A DNA stretch of 64,000 bases from Streptomyces lydicus (GCF_004125265.1 NZ_RDTE01000003.1:3224001-3288000); one strand, 5' to 3'; shown: positions 35,294 through 43,958, counted from the first letter of the stretch. The notes: generated from the letters alone by a model not told the origin. A program made the numbers and translations.

Positions 35294-36985
35294 GTGGCTA
35301 CCGATACCGCGGAGCTGATCAACCGGGCCCAGGCATGGCTGGCCGAGGACCCCGATCCGGAGACCAGGGAAGAGCTGGCCAAGCTCATCGAGGCCGCCGA
35401 CGACCAGGAGATCGCGGCCGAGCTGGCCGCGCGGTTCGCCGGCACCCTCCAGTTCGGCACCGCCGGGCTGCGCGGGGAGCTGGGCGCGGGCCCGATGCGG
35501 ATGAACCGCGCCGTGGTCATCCGGGCGGCGGCCGGTCTCGCCGCGTATCTCAAGGCACAGGGCGACGGCGCCGGGCTGGTCGTCATCGGCTACGACGCCC
35601 GCCACAAGAGCGCCGACTTCGCCCGCGACACGGCGGCCGTGATGGTCGGCGCGGGCCTGCGCGCCGCGGTGCTGCCGCGCCCGCTGCCCACCCCGGTCCT
35701 GGCCTTCGCGATAAGGCATCTGGGCGCGGTGGCCGGTGTCGAGGTCACCGCCAGCCACAACCCGCCGCGCGACAACGGCTACAAGGTCTACCTGGGCGAC
35801 GGTTCGCAGATCGTGCCGCCCGCGGACGGCGAGATCGCCGACCGGATCGCCGCGGTCGGCCCGCTGGCCGGCGTGCCGCGCCCCGAGGCCGGCTGGGAAA
35901 CCCTCGACGAGGCGGTCCTGAACGCCTATCTGGCGCGTACGGACGCGGTGCTGACGCCCGGCTCCCCGCGGGACACCAAGGTCGTCTACACCCCGATGCA
36001 CGGCGTCGGCCGGGACACCCTGGTCGCCGCCTTCGCCCGCGCCGGGTTCCCGGCTCCGGTGGTCGTCACCGAACAGGCCGAGCCGGACCCTGACTTCCCG
36101 ACGGTCGCCTTCCCCAACCCGGAGGAGCCGGGCGCGATGGACCTCGCGTTCGCCACCGCCCGTGACCGGGCCGCGGACGCCGACATCGTGATCGCCAACG
36201 ACCCCGACGCGGACCGCTGCGCCGTCGCCGTGCCCGACCCCGCTGCGCCGGACGGCTGGCGGATGCTGCGCGGCGACGAGGTCGGCGCGCTGCTCGCCGC
36301 GCATCTGGTGAGCAAGCGCGCGTCCGGCACCTTCGCGACGACCATCGTCTCCTCGCAGCTGATGTCCCGTATCGCGGCCGCCTCGTCGCTCCCGTACGAG
36401 GAGACGCTGACCGGCTTCAAGTGGCTGGCGCGGGTGGACGGCCTGCGGTACGCCTTCGAGGAGGCGCTCGGCTACTGCGTCGACCCGGAGGGCGTGCGCG
36501 ACAAGGACGGCATCACCGCCGCGCTGCTGATCACCGAGCTGGCCGCGGAGCTCAAGCAGGCCGGGCGCACCCTCTCCGACCTGCTCGACGACCTGGCGCT
36601 GGAATTCGGGCTGCACGCCACCGACCAGCTCTCGGTCCGCGTGGAGGACCTCTCGCTGATCGCCGGTGCCATGCGCACCCTGCGCGAGCAGCCGCCGGCC
36701 GCGCTCGCGGGCCTGGCCGTGACCCGGGCCGACGACCTGAACCGGGGGACGGAGACCCTGCCGCCGACCGACGGTCTGCGCTACTACCTCTCCGGCTCGC
36801 CCGAGGCCGGTATCGAGGCCGCCCGCGTGGTGGTCCGTCCCAGCGGCACCGAGCCCAAGCTCAAGTGCTACCTGGAGGTCGTGGTGCCGGTGGCCTCTCC
36901 CGAGGCGCTGCCCGACGCCCGGACGAAGGCCGCCGCGGCGCTGGCCTCCCTCAAGCGGGACATGGCGGCGGCGGCCGGAATCTAA
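35294..36985 (+). CDS. Phosphosugar mutase (phosphomannomutase/phosphopentomutase family)
   Basis: Moves phosphate between C1 and C5/C6 of a sugar. In this setting the likely substrate is (deoxy)ribose 1-phosphate, feeding DeoC. The 563-residue alpha-D-phosphohexomutase has the active-site serine loop VEVTASHNPPRDNGYKVY, the metal-binding loop IANDPDADRCAVAV, the sugar-binding GDEVG and the phosphate-binding end RPSGTEPKLKCYLEV. N-terminal GTAGLRGELGAGPMRMN is typical of the PGM2-like subgroup that includes phosphopentomutases. The GTG at 35294 follows GGAG. In M. tuberculosis the homologue (pmmB) also follows deoD. Confidence 0.95.
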   Translation: MATDTAELINRAQAWLAEDPDPETREELAKLIEAADDQEIAAELAARFAGTLQFGTAGLRGELGAGPMRMNRAVVIRAAAGLAAYLKAQGDGAGLVVIGYDARHKSADFARDTAAVMVGAGLRAAVLPRPLPTPVLAFAIRHLGAVAGVEVTASHNPPRDNGYKVYLGDGSQIVPPADGEIADRIAAVGPLAGVPRPEAGWETLDEAVLNAYLARTDAVLTPGSPRDTKVVYTPMHGVGRDTLVAAFARAGFPAPVVVTEQAEPDPDFPTVAFPNPEEPGAMDLAFATARDRAADADIVIANDPDADRCAVAVPDPAAPDGWRMLRGDEVGALLAAHLVSKRASGTFATTIVSSQLMSRIAAASSLPYEETLTGFKWLARVDGLRYAFEEALGYCVDPEGVRDKDGITAALLITELAAELKQAGRTLSDLLDDLALEFGLHATDQLSVRVEDLSLIAGAMRTLREQPPAALAGLAVTRADDLNRGTETLPPTDGLRYYLSGSPEAGIEAARVVVRPSGTEPKLKCYLEVVVPVASPEALPDARTKAAAALASLKRDMAAAAGI

Positions 36986-37120
36986 GGGGTTTCCCGGGGG
37001 TCCCTAAGGAGTTCCGGGGGCTCCCTAGGGGGTTCCCCGGGCCTTAAGGGTTTCCGGGGTGCTCCCTAGGAGGTTTCCCGGGCCCTCCGGGTTTCCCGGG
37101 GGCCGTCCGGGGTCATCTCA
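36984..37120. repeat. About 21-bp tandem array with CTA(A)GG and TTCCCGGG cores
   Basis: Six degenerate units follow one another, e.g. CCTAAGGAGTTCCGGGGG, CCTAGGGGGTTCCCCGGG and CCTAGGAGGTTTCCCGGG. The first overlaps the stop codon of the mutase gene. Each has a CTAGG/CTAAGG/TTAAGG head and a CCCGGG-like centre. The array lies between convergent genes and resembles the element at 8295-8455. Confidence 0.8.
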
Positions 37121-37157
37121 GGGGTTTGCTGAGGGGCGGGGCGACGGCGCGCCGCCC

Positions 37158-37787
37158 CTACAGCGCCACCATCACGGCCAGCCCGGCCGCGCCCACCACG
37201 GCCGGCGCAATGATCGCGTACGCCCAGCGCACCACCGGCTCGCCCTGGGCGCTCTCGCGGCCCGCTGCGCGCTCCCGGACCTCACGGAGCTCCGCGAGTG
37301 CCTGGTCGGCCACCGCGAGCGGCACCGGGCCGCCGTCGCCGGCCTGCGGTCCGAACCGGGGGCCGGGCGTGGCGCCCCGCCGTGCCTGCCGGCCGACCTT
37401 CTTGCGCTGCCGCAGCGAGACCGGGATCGCCCACAGCTGGTACGTCGTGCCGGAGCTGCTGACCGCCTCGGTCGAGAACGCCGCGCGCAGCGTCTCCACC
37501 GCACCCCACGGCAGCGTGACCGTACGGAACGGATTGCGCACCGTCAGCCGGTCATCGCCCGCCCGCACCAGCGGCCGCAGGGTGTAGGCGACCACCAGCG
37601 GTACACCGAGGAGCAGCGCGAAGACCGCCATGAGCTTGGTGTGCGCGACGCCCCGCAGCAGCGCGTCGCCGCCGAGCCAGCCGCCGAGCACGAGGAGGAG
37701 TACACCGCCCGCGAGGGCCGCGGGCGAGCGGTAGCTGCGCTCCGCGTACTGCTGTGGGGGCGGGGTGGACCGGTCCTGGCTCGTCAT
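37158..37787 (-). CDS. PH-domain membrane protein (bacterial PH_6-like)
   Basis: 209 residues. Two membrane helices lie near the N-terminus (about 24-42, PAALAGGVLLLVLGGWLGG; 50-68, KLMAVFALLLGVPLVVAY). A PH-like domain follows (75-125, with RLTVRNPFRTVTLPWGAVETL and TTYQLWAIPVSL) and a C-terminal helix (about 185-208, AYAIIAPAVVGAAGLAVMVAL). Related proteins are widespread in actinobacteria with unknown function. The ATG at 37787 is divergent from deoC. Nothing ties it to nucleosides except position. Confidence 0.85.
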   Translation of the reverse strand: MTSQDRSTPPPQQYAERSYRSPAALAGGVLLLVLGGWLGGDALLRGVAHTKLMAVFALLLGVPLVVAYTLRPLVRAGDDRLTVRNPFRTVTLPWGAVETLRAAFSTEAVSSSGTTYQLWAIPVSLRQRKKVGRQARRGATPGPRFGPQAGDGGPVPLAVADQALAELREVRERAAGRESAQGEPVVRWAYAIIAPAVVGAAGLAVMVAL

Positions 37788-37980
37788 GCCGCCGATTCTG
37801 CCTGACCGTCCGCATGCCGGACATTGCGTTACGGCATCATTCGCCTGCGGGGCGGGGAGCGCCCCGGACCCCGGGTACGGTCGCGTCCGGCGCCGGTGGC
37901 CTGGCATACGGGGCCGCCTACGTCCGTTCTCCTCCGGCCCCACCCGGCCGGATTCGGACAGCCGAAGGGGATGACATGGT

Positions 37981-38000
37981 GCTACGCGCGTAGATATGCT
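37981..38000 (+). promoter_or_regulatory. Palindromic operator and -10 box of deoC
   Basis: CTACGCGCGTAG at 37982-37993 is followed after 1 nt by the -10 box TATGCT (37995-38000). The GTG at 38007 lies 6 nt later. A protein bound here would block RNA polymerase directly. Confidence 0.8.
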
Positions 38001-38006
38001 CACCTC

Positions 38007-39008
38007 GTGACCATGCCCATCACTGTTCCCGCATACGGCAAGGAAGCCGCGGGGCGTCTGGCGTCAATGGCGGACGTGACCGCCGACGACGGTGCGCTGC
38101 GCCGCTTCCTCCACGGCCTCCCCGGCGTCGACGCGGTCGGCCTCGAAGCCCGCGCCGCCGGCCTCGGCACCCGCTCGATCAAGACGACGGCGAAGGCGTA
38201 CGCCATCGATCTCGCCATCTCGATGATCGACCTGACGACGCTCGAAGGGGCGGACACCCCGGGCAAGGTCCGGGCGCTGTGCGCCAAGGGCGTCCACCCG
38301 GACCCCACCGACCGCACCAGCCCCAAGGTCGCGGCGATCTGCGTCTACCCGGACATGGTCGCCACCGCCAAGGAGGCCCTCGGCGACTCCGGTATCCACG
38401 TGGCGTCCGTCGCCACGGCCTTCCCGGCCGGCCGCGCCGCGCTGCCGGTCAAGCTCGCCGACACCCGGGACGCGGTCGCGGCCGGCGCCGACGAGATCGA
38501 CATGGTGATCGACCGGGGCGCCTTCCTCTCCGGCCGCTACATGGACGTCTTCGAGGAGATCAAGGCCGTCAAGGAGGCGTGCGCGCTCCCCGATGGGGGC
38601 GCGGCCCACCTCAAGGTCATCTTCGAGACCGGCGAGCTCCAGACGTACGACAACGTCCGCCGGGTCTCCTGGCTGGCGATGCTCGCGGGCGCCGACTTCA
38701 TCAAGACCTCCACCGGCAAGGTCGCCGTCAACGCGACCCCGCCGGTCACCCTCCTGATGCTGGAGGCGGTCCGCGACTTCCACGCCGCGACCGGTGTCCA
38801 GGTCGGGGTGAAGCCGGCCGGCGGCATCCGGACGACCAAGGACGCGATCAAGTACCTGGTCATGGTCAACGAAACCCTCGGCGAGCCCTGGCTGACCGCC
38901 GACTGGTTCCGCTTCGGCGCCTCCAGCCTCCTCAACGACCTGCTGATGCAGCGCCAGAAGCTCAGCAGCGGCCGCTACTCCGGCCCCGACTACGTCACGG
39001 TGGACTGA
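38007..39008 (+). CDS. deoC: Deoxyribose-phosphate aldolase
   Basis: Cleaves 2-deoxyribose 5-phosphate to acetaldehyde and glyceraldehyde 3-phosphate. The 333-residue protein has the class I aldolase motifs: AICVYPDMVA, the proton-relay region DEIDMVIDRGAF, the Schiff-base Lys in GADFIKTSTGK and a second Lys in VGVKPAGGIRT. It is longer than the E. coli enzyme because of an N-terminal helix region, as in other actinobacteria. Translation should start at the GTG at 38007, 6 nt after a TATGCT -10 box (leaderless); the ATG two codons later is an alternative. Followed at 7 bp by an aldehyde dehydrogenase gene. Confidence 0.96.
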   Translation: MTMPITVPAYGKEAAGRLASMADVTADDGALRRFLHGLPGVDAVGLEARAAGLGTRSIKTTAKAYAIDLAISMIDLTTLEGADTPGKVRALCAKGVHPDPTDRTSPKVAAICVYPDMVATAKEALGDSGIHVASVATAFPAGRAALPVKLADTRDAVAAGADEIDMVIDRGAFLSGRYMDVFEEIKAVKEACALPDGGAAHLKVIFETGELQTYDNVRRVSWLAMLAGADFIKTSTGKVAVNATPPVTLLMLEAVRDFHAATGVQVGVKPAGGIRTTKDAIKYLVMVNETLGEPWLTADWFRFGASSLLNDLLMQRQKLSSGRYSGPDYVTVD

Positions 39009-39015
39009 GGCTCCC

Positions 39016-40467
39016 ATGACCTTCGATTACGCACCCGCACCCGAGTCCCGCTCGGTCGTCGACATCGCGCCGTCCTATGGCCTGTTCCTCGACGGCGAGT
39101 TCGTCCCGGCCTCCGACGGCAAGGTCTTCAAGACCGTCTCCCCGTCGACCGAGGAGGTCCTCTCCGAGGTCGCCCAGGCGAGCGCCGAGGACGTCGACCG
39201 CGCCGTGAAGGCCGCCCGCAAGGCCTTCGAGAAGTGGTCCGCGCTGCCCGGCGCCGAGCGCGCCAAGTACCTCTTCCGGATCGCCCGGCTCCTCCAGGAG
39301 CGCTCGCGCGAGCTGGCCGTGCTGGAGTCGCTGGACAACGGCAAGCCGATCCGCGAGTCCCGGGACGCCGATCTGCCGCTGGTCGCCGCGCACTTCTTCT
39401 ACTACGCGGGCTGGGCCGACAAGCTCGACCACGCGGGCTACGGCGCCGATCCGCGCCCGCTGGGCGTCGCCGGCCAGGTCATCCCCTGGAACTTCCCCCT
39501 CCTCATGCTGGCGTGGAAGATCGCCCCGGCGCTGGCGACCGGCAACACCGTCGTCCTCAAGCCCGCCGAGACGACCCCGCTGTCCGCCCTGTTCTTCGCG
39601 GACATCTGCCGCCAGGCCGGCCTGCCCAAGGGCGTCGTCAACATCCTCACCGGCGACGGCTCCACGGGCGCCTCGCTGGTCGGGCACCCCGGCATCGACA
39701 AGGTGGCCTTCACCGGCTCCACCGAGGTCGGCAAGGCGATCGCCCGTACGGTCGCCGGCACCGACAAGAAGGTCACCCTCGAACTGGGCGGCAAGGCGGC
39801 GAACATCGTCTTCGACGACGCGCCGCTCGACCAGGCCGTCGAGGGCATCGTCAACGGCATCTTCTTCAACCAGGGCCACGTCTGCTGCGCGGGCTCGCGC
39901 CTGCTGGTCCAGGAGTCGGTGGCCGACGAGCTGCTGGACGCCCTCAAGCGCCGGATGCGGACCCTGCGCGTGGGCGACCCGCTCGACAAGAACACCGACA
40001 TCGGCGCCATCAACTCCGCCGAGCAGCTGGCCCGGATCACCGCGCTGGCCGACGCGGGCGAGGCCGAGGGCGCCGAGCGCTGGTCGCCGTCCTGCGAGCT
40101 CCCCTCGTCCGGCTACTGGTTCGCCCCGACGCTGTTCACCGGCGTCACCCAGGCGCACCGCATCGCCCGCGAGGAGATCTTCGGCCCGGTGCTGTCCGTG
40201 CTGACCTTCCGCACCCCCGCGGAGGCCGTGGAGAAGGCCAACAACACCCCGTACGGGCTCTCCGCCGGCATCTGGACGGAGAAGGGCTCGCGGATGCTGT
40301 GGATGGCGAACAAGCTGCGTGCGGGCATCGTCTGGTCCAACACGTTCAACAAGTTCGACCCGGCCTCGCCCTTCGGCGGCTACAAGGAGTCGGGCTACGG
40401 CCGCGAGGGCGGCCGGCACGGTCTGGAGGCGTACCTCGCCCCGTCGAGCCCGGAGGGCGCGCGCTGA
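39016..40467 (+). CDS. Aldehyde dehydrogenase (active)
   Basis: NAD(P)-dependent oxidation of an aldehyde to the acid; acetaldehyde from DeoC is the obvious substrate (inference from the operon). The 483-residue protein has the ALDH landmarks: PWNFPLLMLAWKIAPALATG, KPAETTPLSA, FTGSTEVGKAI, the general-base Glu in TLELGGKAANIV and the nucleophile in NQGHVCCAGSRL. EEIFGPVLSVL and SPFGGYKESGYGREGG complete it. It begins 7 bp after deoC, and its stop overlaps the start of the next gene by one base, indicating translational coupling. Confidence 0.95.
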   Translation: MTFDYAPAPESRSVVDIAPSYGLFLDGEFVPASDGKVFKTVSPSTEEVLSEVAQASAEDVDRAVKAARKAFEKWSALPGAERAKYLFRIARLLQERSRELAVLESLDNGKPIRESRDADLPLVAAHFFYYAGWADKLDHAGYGADPRPLGVAGQVIPWNFPLLMLAWKIAPALATGNTVVLKPAETTPLSALFFADICRQAGLPKGVVNILTGDGSTGASLVGHPGIDKVAFTGSTEVGKAIARTVAGTDKKVTLELGGKAANIVFDDAPLDQAVEGIVNGIFFNQGHVCCAGSRLLVQESVADELLDALKRRMRTLRVGDPLDKNTDIGAINSAEQLARITALADAGEAEGAERWSPSCELPSSGYWFAPTLFTGVTQAHRIAREEIFGPVLSVLTFRTPAEAVEKANNTPYGLSAGIWTEKGSRMLWMANKLRAGIVWSNTFNKFDPASPFGGYKESGYGREGGRHGLEAYLAPSSPEGAR

Positions 40468-41333
40468 TGAACACCGTTGACCGCTTGAGTGTGCTCAAGA
40501 CCTACAAGCTGTACGTCGGGGGCAAGTTCCCCCGGTCCGAGAGCGGGCGGGTGTACGAGGTGACCGACTCCAAGGGCGCATGGCTCGCCAACGCGCCGCT
40601 GGCCTCCCGTAAGGACGCCCGGGACGCGGTGGTCGCCGCCCGTAAGGCGTTCGGCGGCTGGTCGGGCGCCACGGCCTACAACCGCGGGCAGATCCTCTAC
40701 CGCGTCGCCGAGATGCTGGAGGGCCGCCGCGACCAGTTCACCGCCGAGGTGGCCGCCGCCGAGGGCCTGTCCAAGGCGAAGGCCGCGGCCCAGGTGGACG
40801 CGGCCGTCGACCGCTGGGTCTGGTACGCGGGCTGGTCCGACAAGGTCGCCCAGATCGCCGGCGCCGCCAACCCGGTGGCCGGCCCGTACTTCAACCTCTC
40901 CTCCCCCGAGCCGACCGGTGTGGTCGCGGTCCTGGCCCCCCAGGACTCGTCGTTCCTCGGTCTGGTCTCGGTGATCGCCCCGGCGATCGTCACCGGCAAC
41001 ACGGTGGTCGTAACGGCCGCCGAGGGCGCCCCGCTGCCCGCCCTCTCGCTGGCCGAGGTGCTCGCCACGTCCGATCTCCCGGGCGGTGTGGTCAACATCC
41101 TCTCGGGCCGCACTGCGGAGCTGGGCGCTCCGCTCGCCGCCCACCAGGACGTCAACGCCCTCGATCTCGCGGGCGCCGACGACGGGCTGGCGACGGAGCT
41201 GGAGAAGGCCGCGGCCGACAACCTCAAGCGGGTGCTCCGCCCGGGGACGGTGAACTGGACCGCCGACCCCGGCACCGGCCGCATGCTGAGTTTCCTGGAG
41301 ACGAAGACGGTCTGGCATCCGATGGGCGTTTAG
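40467..41333 (+). CDS. Truncated ALDH-like pseudoenzyme, 288 aa
   Basis: Aligns with the first 60% of an aldehyde dehydrogenase: KLYVGGKFPRSESGRVYEV, WVWYAGWSDKVAQIAG and VAVLAPQDSSFLGLVSVIAP in the position of the PWNFP motif, then GNTVVVTAAEGAPLPALSLA. After the NAD-binding fold the frame goes straight to NLKRVLRPGTVNWT and ends. The catalytic Cys domain and the Glu (ELGG) segment are missing. It overlaps the intact ALDH gene, so the short form is not a random break. The pair resembles a split ALDH16, whose second domain also lacks the nucleophile (family knowledge). A partner or NAD-binding role is likely. Confidence 0.88.
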   Translation: MNTVDRLSVLKTYKLYVGGKFPRSESGRVYEVTDSKGAWLANAPLASRKDARDAVVAARKAFGGWSGATAYNRGQILYRVAEMLEGRRDQFTAEVAAAEGLSKAKAAAQVDAAVDRWVWYAGWSDKVAQIAGAANPVAGPYFNLSSPEPTGVVAVLAPQDSSFLGLVSVIAPAIVTGNTVVVTAAEGAPLPALSLAEVLATSDLPGGVVNILSGRTAELGAPLAAHQDVNALDLAGADDGLATELEKAAADNLKRVLRPGTVNWTADPGTGRMLSFLETKTVWHPMGV

Positions 41334-41408
41334 GCCCGAGGAACGGCTGCTCCGGTCCCGTTCCGGCGGGCTTGCGGCAGTCTTACGGCGCACCGTCACC
41401 AATGCCCT

Positions 41409-41440
41409 TGTGGGGCCCCGCTTTTGGGCGGGGCCCCACA
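41409..41440 (+). terminator. Hairpin terminator of the deoC-ALDH operon
   Basis: TGTGGGGCCCCGC (41409-41421) and GCGGGGCCCCACA (41428-41440) form a perfect 13-bp stem with loop TTTTGG, 75 bp after the last stop. Confidence 0.9.
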
Positions 41441-41585
41441 CTGCTGTCCGCATCTTTCACTACTATTGACCCGCCGCACGACGACATCCCGGCCGGTCGC
41501 CCGCCCGGCCGCCGCCCGGCAACCCCGCGCTCCCGACGGCCCGTTCGGCTGATCGTCGCCCTGGACCACCACGAAAGCCGACCAC

Positions 41586-42308
41586 GTGCCCAAGATCGAC
41601 CACGCCACGCCCTGCCGCCGGTTCCTCCACCCCGGCGAGATGCTGTGGGAGGCCCGCGGGTACCAGGTGTACCCCAATCTCCCGTTCCTCCCCGCCCATC
41701 TGTACGCCCCCCGGAAGCGGGCGACGCCGCGCGGGAAGGGGCTCCTCGGGGCGCTGGGCGCCGTCCTCGACAGAGCGACGCAGCCCTCCGGCGGGGCGAC
41801 GCAGCCCTCCGGCGCGGCGCCCGCCCCCAGTCGTCCGGCCGGCGGCCGACTGCTCGACAACCGGCTGCTCGACAATCGGCTGACGCGCGTGGCCGGCACC
41901 GTCGCGGAGAACCTGAACGAGGCCCAGGAGAACATCGAGGACGCCCTCGACGACGCCACCGAGCGGCTGCTGTACGGCAAGCCCATGGAGGGCAGCTGGA
42001 CCAGCATGGCCGGCCGGTTCCTCGTCCAGGTCACCAACGCGGGCGGCTCGCCCCGGCACCAGGCGCTCACCGACCGGCGGCTGTTCGTGCTGACCGACCG
42101 GGCCACGGGGTGGCGGGAGCGTGAGCCCGAGCTGGAGGTCGCCGCCCAGGTACAGCTCTCGAACATCGCGGAGCTGCGGCCCAGGCCGCGCACGACGTTC
42201 CCCCGCGGCCGCTTCGACCTGGTCTTCGTCGACGGCTCGTGGCTCGCTCTGTGCTGTTCGCTCCAGGAGGACATGCGGGCGATGGTCATGGCCTTCCACG
42301 GGCACTGA
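41586..42308 (+). CDS. Hypothetical protein, 240 aa
   Basis: No known domain is recognised. The N-terminus (LPAHLYAPRKRATPRGKG) is basic. The middle holds two short in-frame repeats (ATQPSGGATQPSG and LLDNRLLDNRL). A helical acidic segment (VAENLNEAQENIEDALDDAT) follows. The C-terminal 100 residues are beta-rich (FLVQVTNAGGSPRHQALTDR, FDLVFVDGSWLALCC), reminiscent of a PH-like or GRAM-type fold. The GTG at 41586 has GAAAG upstream. No membrane segment or signal peptide is seen. Downstream of a strong terminator, so it is its own unit. Confidence 0.75.
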   Translation: MPKIDHATPCRRFLHPGEMLWEARGYQVYPNLPFLPAHLYAPRKRATPRGKGLLGALGAVLDRATQPSGGATQPSGAAPAPSRPAGGRLLDNRLLDNRLTRVAGTVAENLNEAQENIEDALDDATERLLYGKPMEGSWTSMAGRFLVQVTNAGGSPRHQALTDRRLFVLTDRATGWREREPELEVAAQVQLSNIAELRPRPRTTFPRGRFDLVFVDGSWLALCCSLQEDMRAMVMAFHGH

Positions 42309-42447
42309 CCCGGGACCGGCACGACGGGACCGCGAACCGGCAGGGCAGCGGGCGCGACCGGCCGGGCGGCGAACGCGACCAGCCGGGGGAACGCGACCAG
42401 CACGGGCGGCGAACGCAACCGGCAGCGCCCGCCGCCCGTGCCGCCCC

Positions 42448-42846
42448 TCAGCCCGGCAGCACCTTCGTCAACGGCCCCACCAGCGGCAGATCCCTGAGCG
42501 CGCCGCCGTTCGCGAGCGCGCCGGTCAGCAGCGACGTGCTCACCGGCTTGAAGTCGGCGACCTGGGTGCTGACGGTGTTGGCCAGTGGGTTGACGGGGGT
42601 GTTGGCCAGCGGGTTCACCGGGAGGCTCTTGACCGTGCCGAGACCGGCCGCGGAGTTCAGCAGCGCGCCGGTCAGCGCCGAGGCGGTGGCGCCGGCTTCG
42701 GAGGGGCGTTCCGCGGCCGCGGGCGCGGCGGACGCCGTTGCCGCACCGCCCGCCGCGATCGCGGCACCGGCCGCGGAGATCACCAGCCCCGCCCGCAGCA
42801 ACGTATGCGGAATGCGGCTGGACTTGTGACGTGCATGGGAGGGCAT
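42448..42846 (-). CDS. Small secreted protein with KSLPV motif (A)
   Basis: 132 residues with a long Sec signal peptide (LLRAGLVISAAGAAIAAGGAATASA, cleavage near A-S-A-A). The mature part is Ala/Leu/Val-rich with an exact NPLANTPVNPLANT duplication. It contains VKSLPVNPLAN, a motif shared with the other small secreted protein at 49197 (LKSLPVKDATK). No cysteines or known domain. The ATG at 42846 (or GTG at 42852) follows GGCAGGTG. A TTGACT -35 and a C/T-ACGG -10 are visible in the inverted repeat just upstream. The role is unknown; a surface or structural function is possible. Confidence 0.8.
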   Translation of the reverse strand: MPSHARHKSSRIPHTLLRAGLVISAAGAAIAAGGAATASAAPAAAERPSEAGATASALTGALLNSAAGLGTVKSLPVNPLANTPVNPLANTVSTQVADFKPVSTSLLTGALANGGALRDLPLVGPLTKVLPG

Positions 42847-42909
42847 GGGCACCTGCCTGGGGGTTCGGAGGGATCGAAGCGCTGCGCGAGCAAGGACAGT
42901 CGAGTAATC

Positions 42910-42948
42910 GATTGACTCCGTAGAGTAGTTGAGGCGGGTGAGTCAATC
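42910..42948. promoter_or_regulatory. Inverted repeat GATTGACTC/GAGTCAATC
   Basis: Two perfect 9-bp arms at 42910-42918 and 42940-42948 flank 21 bp. On the minus strand one arm contains TTGACT, a good -35 box for the secreted-protein gene. It could be an operator for either of the divergent genes. Confidence 0.6.
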
Positions 42949-43002
42949 CACCTCGCGCGCCAGGGGTACCCCACACGGCCCCATACGCGACAATGGGTGC
43001 CC

Positions 43003-43713
43003 GTGAGCTCCCACTCCCGCACCCAGCCGCCACCCTTCCCCGCGCTCTCGGCCCCTCCCCCGCGCTCGGCCTCGCCCGAGCGGGAGGACCTCCATGAGCA
43101 GGAAGGCACCCGCGCCCGGGTCATTTTGCTGACCGGCCCCTCGGGCTCCGGCAAGACGTCCCTGGCCGCGCGCAGCGGACTGCCCGTCCTCCGTCTCGAC
43201 GACTTCTACAAGGAGGGGACGGACCCGACGCTGCCGCAACTGCCCGACGGCGGCGGCGCCGACTGGGACGCACCGCTGTCCTGGGACGCCACCGCCGCGG
43301 TCGCGGCCATCGGCGCGCTGTGCCGTTCGGGACGTACCGACGTACCGGTCTACGACATCGCGACCAGCGCCCGGGTCGGCGTGTCGGGACTCGACCTGGG
43401 CGGCGCCGCGTTGTTCATCGCGGAGGGCATCTTCGCCGCCGATGTCATCGCGGACTGCCGTGCGGCGGGGCTGCTGGCCGACGCGCTGTGCCTGCGCGGC
43501 CGCCCCACCACCACCTTCCGCCGCCGGCTGGCGCGGGATCTGCGCGAGGGCCGCAAGTCGGCCCCGTACCTCGTCCGCCGTGGCCTGCGCCTGCTGCGCA
43601 ACGAGCGGTCCCTCGTCGCCCGGCACACCGCGCTGGGCGCGCATCCCTGCGCCAAGCCGGAGGCGCTGGCCCGTATAGCGGCGGCGCGAGCGGCGGACAG
43701 GGTCGACGCATAG
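43003..43713 (+). CDS. Uridine kinase-like P-loop protein
   Basis: 236 residues. The Walker A motif ILLTGPSGSGKTSLAARSG lies near residue 45. LRLDDFYKEGTDP corresponds to the nucleoside-binding Asp of uridine/cytidine kinases. IAEGIFAADVI is the Walker B-like region, and RRRLARDLREGRK matches the lid with several Arg. The family is annotated as uridine kinase, fitting the neighbouring nucleoside genes, but the true substrate is uncertain. A GACAAT -10 box at 42989-42994 lies 8 nt before the GTG at 43003; the GTG at 42997 is too close. The N-terminus is Pro/Ser-rich. A strong hairpin follows the gene. Confidence 0.88.
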   Translation: MSSHSRTQPPPFPALSAPPPRSASPEREDLHEQEGTRARVILLTGPSGSGKTSLAARSGLPVLRLDDFYKEGTDPTLPQLPDGGGADWDAPLSWDATAAVAAIGALCRSGRTDVPVYDIATSARVGVSGLDLGGAALFIAEGIFAADVIADCRAAGLLADALCLRGRPTTTFRRRLARDLREGRKSAPYLVRRGLRLLRNERSLVARHTALGAHPCAKPEALARIAAARAADRVDA

Positions 43714-43765
43714 GGCGAGGCCGGTCGCCGCCGGGCCCGCACCGACGGGCCCGCGCATACGAAGA

Positions 43766-43804
43766 AGCGGGCTCGGGCAGACCCCCCGGCCGCCCGAACC
43801 CGCT
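43766..43804. terminator. Hairpin terminator
   Basis: AGCGGGCTCGGGC (43766-43778) pairs with GCCCGAACCCGCT (43792-43804) over 13 bp with one mismatch. A C/T-rich tract follows. It serves the uridine-kinase-like gene (plus) and possibly sigQ (minus). Confidence 0.75.
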
Positions 43805-43958
43805 CCCTCTTCCCCCGCATCCCCTGCGTTCCCCCGATACGCCCGGCTGGTCCGGATCTACTCCGTTCCTACCGGTTTCCCCCGTATCCCCGTTATCCCC
43901 TTTACCCCCTCGGGCGTTCCCCCCGGTTCCCCCGATCCCCCTCGGGCTCCCCCGGTCC

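Noticed and set aside
40467-41333. Frameshifted pseudogene of an aldehyde dehydrogenase
   Set aside because: No further ALDH sequence follows in any frame before the terminator, and the start is coupled to the upstream gene, so a natural short form is more likely.
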